64,000 nt of DNA from Parasphingorhabdus sp. SCSIO 66989. Its GTDB lineage: Bacteria; Pseudomonadota; Alphaproteobacteria; Sphingomonadales; Sphingomonadaceae. A program made the position numbers and the translations under genes. This document shows, piece by piece, positions 27,311 to 34,898 of this stretch. Position 1 is the first letter of the stretch; the number at the start of each line of letters is the position of its first letter. The notes beneath the pieces are model-generated. The model made no database searches and was not told the origin of the DNA. It saw nothing but the letters and a program-made list of their open reading frames with translations. The stretch spans positions 1,711,501 to 1,775,500 of the forward strand of contig NZ_CP136594.1 of the NCBI RefSeq assembly GCF_032852305.1. The letters run 5' to 3'.

Positions 27311-27460
27311 CGTCATCCCCGCGAAGGCGGGGATAGGGCTTTTGTTTTTGACTCACGCGGAGACGCGGAGGCGCGGAGTTAGGGGCGCTTGACGCAATAT
27401 CTCCGCGCCTCCGCGTGAAATAGTATGAAGTTAAGCCCTGTCCCCGCCTTCGCGGGGACG
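27311..27460. repeat. Nested palindromic element, copy 3 (gcrA-parE gap)
   Basis: A 150-bp element with ends CGTCATCCCCGCGAAGGCGG (left) and, inward from the right, CGTCCCCGCGAAGGCGGGGA. The inner palindrome differs from copies 1 and 2: CTCACGCGGAGACGCGGAGG on the left and CTCCGCGCCTCCGCGTGAAA on the right. The outer ends are thus conserved while the inner cassette is exchanged. It carries no gene. Confidence 0.85.
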
Positions 27461-27473
27461 ACAATGAAATAGC

Positions 27474-28169
27474 TTACCGTACCCGTGGGCCACCAAAAGG
27501 CAGTGGCGGTGGCGGGCGGCGGGTGCCGCGCGGTAGCTGTGCCTGATAGGCGCGACCGCAATGCTCGACGCAATAGGGGAAGCCGGGATTGACCGGGGCA
27601 CCGCAGAAGTGGAAATCCGGCTCGCCCGGGTGCCCGATCGGCCAACGGCAAATCTTGTCGCTCAGGTCGAGCAGGCTGGTCTTGTCGGCAATTTCCGGGC
27701 TCGGCTTAGCCGGAACCAGACGGCGAGGCGGTGCAGGGGGGATCGGCGCCTGCTGGTCACCCGGACCCTGACGCAAAAATCCGCCGGGGCCGACCGATAC
27801 GATTTTCGGTGTGCTGGGTACAGCTTCAGAAGGTAGCGGTTGCGATGGCGTTGCTTGGGATGGCGCAGGCGGCTGCTGTGCTGCGGCCACTGTTTTAGGG
27901 GCTGCTGGCTTCGCTGTGGCTGCCTTTGCGGGTTTTGGCGCCTTTGCCTTGGCAGCTGCCGGTTTCGCTGCGGTCTTGGTTTTCGGTTTGGCAGCTTTTT
28001 TCTTGCCCGACTTCACCGGAGACGGTCGCGATTTCAGCCCGAGACGATGCGCCTTGCCGATAACCGCGTTGCGGCTGACACCGCCAAGCTCTTCGGCAAT
28101 CTGGCTGGCCGTATTGCCCTTTTCCCAAAGCGCCTTGAGCTTATCAATCCGTTCGTCCGTCCACGCCAT
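27474..28169 (-). CDS. gcrA: GcrA cell-cycle regulator
   Basis: A 231-residue regulator that in Caulobacter binds sigma-70 RNA polymerase at promoters with CcrM-methylated GANTC sites. The N-terminal GcrA helix-turn-helix is complete (AWTDERIDKLKALWEKGNTA, GVSRNAVIGKAHRLGL). A long Lys/Ala/Pro-rich linker (residues about 50-130) follows, then the conserved C-terminal Cys-rich block with CRWPIGHPGEPDFHFCG and YCVEHCGRAY. ATG 28175 or 28169 is the start. The linker is long compared with Caulobacter GcrA. It is divergent from the ABC permease. Confidence 0.92.
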   Translation of the reverse strand: MAWTDERIDKLKALWEKGNTASQIAEELGGVSRNAVIGKAHRLGLKSRPSPVKSGKKKAAKPKTKTAAKPAAAKAKAPKPAKAATAKPAAPKTVAAAQQPPAPSQATPSQPLPSEAVPSTPKIVSVGPGGFLRQGPGDQQAPIPPAPPRRLVPAKPSPEIADKTSLLDLSDKICRWPIGHPGEPDFHFCGAPVNPGFPYCVEHCGRAYQAQLPRGTRRPPPPLPFGGPRVR

Positions 28170-28235
28170 AAACAAATATGCTTTCTAACTATAAACTCTT
28201 GCACCTGTGCCGCGCCGCCGATAGGCGATGCGGAC

Positions 28236-29114
28236 ATGGCGCATCAACAAGAAATATTATCCGATCGTCCGGCAGGAGAAGGTCCGCCCCCGTCCGATGC
28301 CGGTTCCATCCGCATCGCACCGCCGGGAGAGGCGCGTATCCGTTCGGTTAACTGGCAAGGATTGTCAGCCCTTTATATGAAGGAGGTGCGGCGCTTCTTC
28401 AAGGTCAAGTTGCAGACGATCTGGGCACCGGCGATCACAACCCTGCTTTTTCTGGTAATCTTCACCGTTGCGCTGGGCCGGGAAGGGCGAATGGTGCTGG
28501 GCGTGCCTTTTGCCAGCTTTATAGCGCCGGGCCTGATTGTGATGGCGATGATGCAAAATGCGTTCGCCAATGCCAGCTTTTCGCTACTCGGAGGCAAGTT
28601 GCAGGGCACGATTATAGATTATCTGATGCCGCCGCTCTCGGTTGGCGAGGTGTTGGCCGCTTTGGTCGGCGGGGCGATGACCCGCGCTGTGTTGGTGGGT
28701 TCTACTGTATGGCTGGCGATGTTCCTGTGGCCGACGGTTACGGTCTCGGTACAGCATCCCTGGGCCTTGCTGTTTTTCGGCCTGATGGGGGCGCTGATGC
28801 TCTCGTTTATGGGGGTGATGACCTCGATCTGGGCCGAGAAATTTGACCATAGCGCGGCGATCACCAATTTCGTCGTTGCGCCGCTATCGCTGCTTTCGGG
28901 CACCTTCTACGTCATCGACAATCTTGCCCCCGCGTTTCAGGCAGTGAGCAAAGCCAATCCGTTCTTCTACGTGATTTCCGGCTTCCGCTATAGCTTTATC
29001 GGCGAAAGCGATGCCTCGGTGACTGGAGGTATATTTTTGCTATTGGCGGTCAATATCGCGCTCGGCAGTATATGTTATATGCTGTTGCGTTCAGGCTGGA
29101 AAATCAAAAGCTGA
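28236..29114 (+). CDS. ABC-2 type transporter permease
   Basis: A 292-residue protein with six hydrophobic segments after a polar N-terminus (residues 1-40). The family pattern is visible: ALYMKEVRRFFKVK, PAITTLLFLVIF, FIAPGLIVMAMMQNAF and PLSLLSGTFYVID. It resembles YadH-type permeases of the drug/polysaccharide ABC-2 superfamily. No ATP-binding partner gene is adjacent on either side, so the ATPase must be elsewhere or the gene is an orphan. ATG 28236 is used; the frame is open far upstream but overlaps gcrA. Confidence 0.85.
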   Translation: MAHQQEILSDRPAGEGPPPSDAGSIRIAPPGEARIRSVNWQGLSALYMKEVRRFFKVKLQTIWAPAITTLLFLVIFTVALGREGRMVLGVPFASFIAPGLIVMAMMQNAFANASFSLLGGKLQGTIIDYLMPPLSVGEVLAALVGGAMTRAVLVGSTVWLAMFLWPTVTVSVQHPWALLFFGLMGALMLSFMGVMTSIWAEKFDHSAAITNFVVAPLSLLSGTFYVIDNLAPAFQAVSKANPFFYVISGFRYSFIGESDASVTGGIFLLLAVNIALGSICYMLLRSGWKIKS

Positions 29115-29121
29115 CAGCGTA

Positions 29122-29496
29122 TCAGTGGCGCGTTCGCAGCGTGTAGCGGCCATTTTCCAGTTTTGAGAACAATGCGGCAATCTCCGGATGATCAACCGGT
29201 TCGTCATCGTCATCGGCTAGCAGATTTTGCTGGCTCACATAGGCAGTATAGCTGCCTTCCTGATTTTCGGCAAACAGATGGTAAAAGGGTTGGTCCTTGG
29301 CCGGGCGGATTTCCTGCGGGATCGCTTGATACCATTCTTCGCTATTGGCGAAGACCGGATCGACATCAAAAATTACACCGCGAAAATCAAATACGCGATG
29401 GCGCACCACATCGCCAATGGCGAATTTGGCCGAGCGAACAGCAGGCATCGCGATGATAGTATCGCGATTAAGGTGAGTCTCGTTTTCTGTGGACAT
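29122..29496 (-). CDS. hspQ: Heat shock protein HspQ
   Basis: A 124-residue protein of the YccV/HspQ family, hemimethylated-DNA-binding-like fold. Conserved blocks are visible: AKFAIGDVVRHRVFDFRGVI, DVDP, WYQAIP and QPFYHL, then YVSQQNL. In E. coli HspQ is an adaptor and specificity-enhancing factor of the Lon protease. It converges with the ABC permease, leaving seven bases between the stops. Confidence 0.92.
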   Translation of the reverse strand: MSTENETHLNRDTIIAMPAVRSAKFAIGDVVRHRVFDFRGVIFDVDPVFANSEEWYQAIPQEIRPAKDQPFYHLFAENQEGSYTAYVSQQNLLADDDDEPVDHPEIAALFSKLENGRYTLRTRH

Positions 29497-29680
29497 AAAC
29501 CTAATTTAGGCCTTTTGCGCCTGGGTGCAAGTATTGGCGCTAAGGCATAAACAGTGATTTCAGCGTTGAGAGTTTATCGGGCGTCGTGGCTTTGGCCCCT
29601 TGGCAAGCCGGGATGTATCGGCTAATGCGCCGCTTCGCCGGGCCAAATGACCACAGTTTAGCGGCCCGAAAGCGATATGC

Positions 29681-29770
29681 GGAGAGGTGCCGGAGTGGTC
29701 GAACGGGGCGGTCTCGAAAACCGTTGTGGGCGCAAGCCTACCCAGGGTTCGAATCCCTGTCTCTCCGCCA
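29681..29770 (+). tRNA. tRNA-Ser(CGA)
   Basis: A full cloverleaf can be drawn. The acceptor GGAGAGG pairs with TCTCTCC (one G-T pair). The anticodon loop is CTCGAAA with CGA at its centre, the extra arm is long (TGTGGGCGCAAGCCTACC region), the T loop is GGTTCGAATCC, the discriminator is G, and CCA is encoded. It reads UCG serine codons. Confidence 0.95.
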
Positions 29771-29797
29771 CTTCATGCTAGCTACTCAGACGCTTGA

Positions 29798-30499
29798 TTA
29801 CTGCGAACCTGCCACGCCTTCCAGCCGGTCGACCAATGTTTCAAGGCGATCTAAAAATGCGTCGCTATTGGCAATGGTCTGCGGTGGTTCTGCGTTCAGT
29901 GCCCGATGCCTTTGCTCGATTACCATTATCAGATTTTCTACCACCAGTTTCGCGGAGCGTTCAGGGTGAAACTTGATGGTGCGAGCGGAATACTCCAAGG
30001 TGCCGAAGAAGATATCGCGTACAAGCCATAAGGGCGTTTCACTCTCGAAGATGCATCTGTCGACGCCTCTGCGCCAGATATCATCAAACACTTGCACATA
30101 GGTCCGCATATATTCGCGGTTTTGCTGCGATGTTTTGGGGTGCACTGGCTCGGACTGTGTGAGTTGAACAATATCAAAGCGCTCAATCAGCGTCTCGATA
30201 TGAAACGTCGCCAGCGCCGACAAAGCCGCGAGCGGCGCATCAATCCCTTCAACGGCTATTATGGCATGCTCGGTCAGATCGGCCCAGAAACCCGCAATAA
30301 ATGCGCGCATAAGATCATTCTTGGTCCGAAAATAGAGATAGACTGTGCCTTCGGCAATACCGGCACGGCGGGCAATATCGGCCATGCGCGTACCGTCATA
30401 GCCATTTTCCAAGAAGGCATCGCGCGCTGCCTCCATGATGGCCTGTTCCTTCAATTCTACTTTTTGACGCCTTGTAGGCGCGGCTTCAGCCAGTTTCAT
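29798..30499 (-). CDS. TetR-family regulator of the adjacent carboxylase cluster (predicted)
   Basis: A 233-residue repressor with an N-terminal TetR helix-turn-helix (EAARDAFLENGYDGTRMADI, then RRAGIAEGTVYLYFRTKNDL) and a helical ligand-binding domain. It is divergent from the AtuA-like gene with 162 bases between the starts. This arrangement normally means autoregulation and control of the divergent operon by an acyl-CoA or terpenoid ligand, which is inference here. Confidence 0.88.
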   Translation of the reverse strand: MKLAEAAPTRRQKVELKEQAIMEAARDAFLENGYDGTRMADIARRAGIAEGTVYLYFRTKNDLMRAFIAGFWADLTEHAIIAVEGIDAPLAALSALATFHIETLIERFDIVQLTQSEPVHPKTSQQNREYMRTYVQVFDDIWRRGVDRCIFESETPLWLVRDIFFGTLEYSARTIKFHPERSAKLVVENLIMVIEQRHRALNAEPPQTIANSDAFLDRLETLVDRLEGVAGSQ

Positions 30500-30555
30500 T
30501 TTGCCTCCAATCTCGCCTTACAAACCCGCTCGCGATGGCCGGTCAATCGCCAAAA

Positions 30556-30600
30556 ATGAGCTTGACTTATATATTCTGAGTATCAATCATTCAAGCATAA
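30556..30600. promoter_or_regulatory. Candidate TetR operator/promoter region
   Basis: The divergent intergenic region contains GCTTGA (30560-30565) and its exact complement TCAAGC (30591-30596), flanking an AT-rich stretch. TTGACT at 30562 could be a -35 box for the plus-strand operon. The inverted repeat is short and far apart, so this is weak. Confidence 0.25.
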
Positions 30601-30661
30601 GGAAAGCGGAGTCGGCAAGACTTTTTGCGCGAATGTCAGAAACAGGTTTGAGGGAAGCGCA

Positions 30662-32449
30662 TTGACAGGCAAAACCATCCGGATCGGCGGTGCTAGTGGC
30701 TTCTGGGGCGAGTCTGATATGGCTCTGCCGCAATTTCTGGCGGCTGGCGGGCTTGATTATATTGTGTTCGATTATCTCGCCGAGGTGACGCTCTCTATTA
30801 TGGCGCGTGCGCGCGCCAGTGATCCGCAAAAAGGTTATGCCACCGATTTTGTCTCTGCGGTGATGAAGCCCAATCTTGCCGAAATCGCGCGGCAGGGGGT
30901 GAAGATTGTTGCCAATGCCGGCGGTATGAACCCGCTTGCTTGTGCCGCAGCGATTGAGGCGCTGATCAGCGAAGCAGGTCTTGATCTCAAGGTTGCGGTA
31001 ATCACTGGCGATGACCTGATTGATCGCGCGGATGAATTTTCTGGGGCAGAGCATGGCGATATGTTCTCCGGCGAGGCTTTCCCGGATGTCGAGAAGGTGG
31101 CCTCGATCAATGCCTATCTCGGTGCCGCGCCGGTTGCCGAGGCGCTTCGGCAAGGTGCCGATATTGTCATTACCGGGCGCGGTGTTGATAGCGCGGTAAC
31201 CTTGGGTGCCTGCATGCATGCTTTTGACTGGGCGCTGGATGATTGGGACAAGCTCGCTACTGCCAGTCTGGCCGGGCATATTATCGAATGTGGTCCACAG
31301 GCGACGGGCGGCAATTTCACCGACTGGGAAGATGTTGCCGATACCCTGGATGTGATCGGTTACCCCATTGCAGAAATTGCGTCGGACGGTGGTTGCACCA
31401 TTACCAAGCCGGACGGCACGGGTGGTCAGGTGACGACGGCTACGGTCGGTGAGCAGATGCTTTATGAGATTGGCGATCCGAAAAGCTATATCCTTCCCGA
31501 CGTGGTGTGCGACTTTTCTGGAGTCAAACTTACACAAATTGCGTCGGATAAGGTGGCTATTGCTGGAGCGGTCGGTCGCTCGGCTCCGGATACGCTTAAG
31601 GTCAGCGTGACCTATGCCGATGGCTGGCGGGCGGGCACCAGTTTTTTCTTTATCGGTCAGGATGCGCCGAAAAAGGCGCAGACCTTTGCCGAGATGTCGC
31701 TCAAGCGCGCGCGGCGCAAACTGAAGCGGATGAATGCGCCCGACTTTACCGTGACACTGATCGAGATGGTTGGCGATGGCAGTGCCTTTGGTGACGATCA
31801 GCGCGACAGTGCGGCGCGCGATGTCACGGTAAAGCTGGCAGTAAAACACGAAGACCCACGCGCTGCCGGTTTGATCCTTAAGGAAGCCACCGGACTGGCG
31901 CTGGCCTCGCCGCCGGGCCTGACGCTATTTGGCGGCAACCGCGCCAAGCCGTCACCGGTTGTGCGGCTATTCTCGCTATTGCTGCCGCGTGAGCAGGTTA
32001 CGCCAATGCTGCATTATCAGGGAAGCGAAACGGAAGTCCCCATGAATCCGGGTCAGCCTGTGGGGCCATCCGATCAGCCCGCTCCATCGGTCCCTGAAGG
32101 CGATGCCGATAGCAGAGTTCCGTTGCGTACTCTCGCTTGGGCGCGGTCGGGAGATAAGGGCGATAAGGCCAATATCGGCGTACTGCCGCGCGATCCGGCC
32201 TTTGCGCCATGGATATGGGCGGCGCTGGATGAGGACACCATCCGCCAGCGTTTCGAGCATTTCCTCAATGGCGATGTCGAGCGCTTCTATCTACCCGGCA
32301 CCGGCGCCATGAACATATTGTTGCATGAAGTGCTGGGCGGCGGTGGCATGGCCAGCTTGCGCAATGACCCGCAGGGCAAGGCCTATGCCCAGATATTGCT
32401 CGAAACACCGATTGCTATTCCCACCAACCTTGCCCGGAGCCTGACATGA
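30662..32449 (+). CDS. AtuA-like protein (DUF1446) with C-terminal ferredoxin-like domain
   Basis: A 595-residue protein of the acyclic-terpene-utilisation AtuA family. The N-terminus RIGGASGFWGES and the segment VANAGGMNPLACAAA are characteristic. A C-terminal extra domain begins near residue 489 with RTLAWARSGDKGDKANIGV. The conserved N-terminus requires the TTG start at 30662, preceded by GAGGGAAG; no ATG or GTG is available upstream in frame. AtuA's biochemical function is unknown but it is needed for citronellol/geraniol growth in Pseudomonas. It overlaps the next gene by four bases (ATGA). Confidence 0.88.
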   Translation: MTGKTIRIGGASGFWGESDMALPQFLAAGGLDYIVFDYLAEVTLSIMARARASDPQKGYATDFVSAVMKPNLAEIARQGVKIVANAGGMNPLACAAAIEALISEAGLDLKVAVITGDDLIDRADEFSGAEHGDMFSGEAFPDVEKVASINAYLGAAPVAEALRQGADIVITGRGVDSAVTLGACMHAFDWALDDWDKLATASLAGHIIECGPQATGGNFTDWEDVADTLDVIGYPIAEIASDGGCTITKPDGTGGQVTTATVGEQMLYEIGDPKSYILPDVVCDFSGVKLTQIASDKVAIAGAVGRSAPDTLKVSVTYADGWRAGTSFFFIGQDAPKKAQTFAEMSLKRARRKLKRMNAPDFTVTLIEMVGDGSAFGDDQRDSAARDVTVKLAVKHEDPRAAGLILKEATGLALASPPGLTLFGGNRAKPSPVVRLFSLLLPREQVTPMLHYQGSETEVPMNPGQPVGPSDQPAPSVPEGDADSRVPLRTLAWARSGDKGDKANIGVLPRDPAFAPWIWAALDEDTIRQRFEHFLNGDVERFYLPGTGAMNILLHEVLGGGGMASLRNDPQGKAYAQILLETPIAIPTNLARSLT

Positions 32450-34068
32450 GCATCATTCAGTCCCGCATTTCCAAGTCATCTCAGGCGTTCCAACAAAACC
32501 GCGCCGATATGATGGCGCTGATTGAAAAGCTCAACGAACTCAACGCTCGTGCCGGTCTGATTTCGGAAAAGCGCAAACCACGTTTTGAAGAGCGAGGACA
32601 GCTTACCCCGAGAGAGCGGCTTTCGCGGATATTGGACCCCGGCATGCCATGGTTCTCGCTGGGCAATGTCACTGGCTATCTCTCCGATACCAAGGATGAG
32701 GCGAAATCGCTTCCGGGGTCGACACAGATTTCCGGTATCGGATTTGTGCGCGGCGTCCGTTCGATGGTGGTTGTCGATGATAGCGGCATCAAGGGCGGCG
32801 CCCTGACCGACGCGACCGCCTATAAGTTACAGCGTGCCGAGCATATTGCGCTCGAACAGAAGCTACCCTTTATCCATCTCGTCGAGAGCGGCGGTGCTGA
32901 TCTTTATAACTATACCGTCGGCGGATTTGTAGAAGGCGGTGGTCTTTTCGCGCGGCAGGCCAAGCTCTCGAAGGCCGGTATTCCGGTGATCACCATCTTG
33001 CATGGCTCCTCCACCGCGGGCGGTGCCTATATGCCGGGCATGAGCGACTATGTCGTCGCGGTAAAGGATAATGGAAAAGCGTTTCTTGCCGGGCCGCCCT
33101 TGCTCAAAGCCGCAACCGGTGAGATTGCCAAAGCCTCAGAATTGGGCGGCGCGGAAATGCATGCCACCGTATCGGGGCTGGTCGAATATCTCGCCGATGA
33201 TGATGGCGATGCCATGCTGATGGCGCGCGATGTTGTCGAGCGGCTGCAATGGAACCGGCGCTGTCCTGCGCCGCCGCCCTATGCTTCGCGATTGCCGCTT
33301 TATGATCCGGATGAGATTGCCGGTGTTGTTCCTGTCGATTACCGCATTCCCTATGACGTGCGCGAGGTGATTGCGCGCACCGTGGATGGTTCTGACTTTG
33401 TCGATTTCAAACCCGGCTATGGCGTTTCGACAGTATGCGGTCAGGCTGAAGTGATGGGCTTTGGTTGCGGCTTTATCGGCAATAATGGCCCGATTGACCC
33501 CGATGGCGCGACCAAGGCGGCGCAATTTATGCAGCTGATGGATCAGTCCGATCTGCCGGTTATCTTCCTCTCCAATACCACTGGCTATATGGTCGGCACC
33601 CAATATGAGCAGGCGGGTATGATCAAGCATGGATCGAAGATGATCCAGGCGGTCACCAATATCGAGGTTCCGCGCCTGACCTTACAGATTGGCGCGAGCT
33701 ATGGCGCCGGTAATTATGGCATGTGCGGCCGCGCTTTTGAACCGGATTTCCTGTATCTCTGGCCCAATGCTGCGACCGGCGTGATGGGTGGCGAACAGGC
33801 GGCGACGGTGATGGCGATTGTCGCCGAAGGGCAGGCCAAAGCGGCGGGTAAAGAGCCTGACCGGGATGCTCTGGAAAAGCAGTCAGCGGGCTTGAAAGCG
33901 CTGTTCGATGGCCAATCGAGCGCCTTCTATACTTCTGGCCACCATCTTGACGATGGCATTATTGATCCGCGTGACACCCGCAAGGCGTTGGGCTTTCTGC
34001 TCGCCACCGTATGGGAGGCGCGGCACCGCGATGTGCGCAAAAACTCCTTTGGCATTGCACGGATGTGA
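32446..34068 (+). CDS. Acyl-CoA carboxylase, carboxyltransferase (beta) subunit
   Basis: A 540-residue crotonase-fold carboxyltransferase of the propionyl/methylcrotonyl/geranyl-CoA carboxylase type. Visible blocks are LTPRERLSRILDPG near residue 51, HLVESGGADLYN, GSSTAGGAYMPGMSD, TTGYMVGTQYEQAGMIKHG and GASYGAGNYGMCGRAF. It partners with the biotin carboxylase at 34895. Neighbours (AtuA-like protein, hydratase) favour a branched or terpenoid enoyl-CoA such as 3-methylcrotonyl-CoA or geranyl-CoA, but the substrate is not fixed by sequence I can read. Confidence 0.92.
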   Translation: MSIIQSRISKSSQAFQQNRADMMALIEKLNELNARAGLISEKRKPRFEERGQLTPRERLSRILDPGMPWFSLGNVTGYLSDTKDEAKSLPGSTQISGIGFVRGVRSMVVVDDSGIKGGALTDATAYKLQRAEHIALEQKLPFIHLVESGGADLYNYTVGGFVEGGGLFARQAKLSKAGIPVITILHGSSTAGGAYMPGMSDYVVAVKDNGKAFLAGPPLLKAATGEIAKASELGGAEMHATVSGLVEYLADDDGDAMLMARDVVERLQWNRRCPAPPPYASRLPLYDPDEIAGVVPVDYRIPYDVREVIARTVDGSDFVDFKPGYGVSTVCGQAEVMGFGCGFIGNNGPIDPDGATKAAQFMQLMDQSDLPVIFLSNTTGYMVGTQYEQAGMIKHGSKMIQAVTNIEVPRLTLQIGASYGAGNYGMCGRAFEPDFLYLWPNAATGVMGGEQAATVMAIVAEGQAKAAGKEPDRDALEKQSAGLKALFDGQSSAFYTSGHHLDDGIIDPRDTRKALGFLLATVWEARHRDVRKNSFGIARM

Positions 34069-34076
34069 GGCGGCAT

Positions 34077-34898
34077 ATGACGGAACTTCCCAAGACCGAG
34101 GCACTGGAGCTGGAGCAGGATGGCGGCTGGCTGACAATCTGGTTTAATCAGCCAGAAAAGCGCAATCCACTGACGGGCGAAATGACCCGCGAACTGCAGA
34201 CTGTGCTTGATGCAGTGCGCGATGATCGGAATGTTCGCGGTATTACCCTCAGGGGGCGTGGCGGCATATTTTGCGCCGGTGGTGACCTGAAAGCTTTTAA
34301 GAGCATGGCCGGTGCGGAAGGCGAGGATGCACATGCAGATATTATCGCAATGTCAAAGTCGGGGGCAGCCATCTTTCAGTCGGTCAATTCGATGCCGCAA
34401 GTGGTGATCGCACTTGTCGAAGGCGCGGCGATGGCGGGTGGCTTGGGTCTGGCATGCTGCGCTGATGTGATGATTGTCGAGAAAGGCGCGAAATTTGCCT
34501 TCACCGAAACCGCTATCGGGCTGACACCAGCGCAGATTGCGCCTTATGTGCTGCAGAAAGTCGGCTATGCCACAGGCCGCAGGCTTATGCTGACAGCAGC
34601 ACGGCTCAATGGCGCAACAGCTGCGGAAATCGGTCTGGCAGATCAGTGTGTCGATGATGCTGCGGGCTTGAGGGAGGCGGAACATGCTATTCGCAAACAG
34701 GTCCTGCAATGTGCGCCGGGCGCGGTTGCCGATATCAAGCACCTGATCCTCGCACTGCCGCAGCTTGAAGGCGAAGAGCGTGTGAAGGCAGCAGCGGAGA
34801 ATTTCGCAGGACGCGTGCTAAGCGATGAAGGCCGTGAAGGCCTCGCATCATTCCTGGAAAAGCGGAAACCTGAATGGGCGCAGGGAGCAGGCGCATGA
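34077..34898 (+). CDS. Enoyl-CoA hydratase, methylglutaconyl/isohexenylglutaconyl type
   Basis: A 273-residue crotonase-fold hydratase starting at ATG 34077. The oxyanion-hole blocks are RGRGGIFCAGGDLKAF and EGAAMAGGLGLACCAD. The active-site region reads FAFTETAIGLTPAQIAPYVL, which resembles LiuC/AtuE-type hydratases (pattern GL-PA-I-PYV). Such enzymes hydrate 3-methylglutaconyl-CoA or isohexenylglutaconyl-CoA after the carboxylase step, which fits the neighbouring carboxylase genes. Its stop overlaps the next start as ATGA. Confidence 0.9.
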   Translation: MTELPKTEALELEQDGGWLTIWFNQPEKRNPLTGEMTRELQTVLDAVRDDRNVRGITLRGRGGIFCAGGDLKAFKSMAGAEGEDAHADIIAMSKSGAAIFQSVNSMPQVVIALVEGAAMAGGLGLACCADVMIVEKGAKFAFTETAIGLTPAQIAPYVLQKVGYATGRRLMLTAARLNGATAAEIGLADQCVDDAAGLREAEHAIRKQVLQCAPGAVADIKHLILALPQLEGEERVKAAAENFAGRVLSDEGREGLASFLEKRKPEWAQGAGA

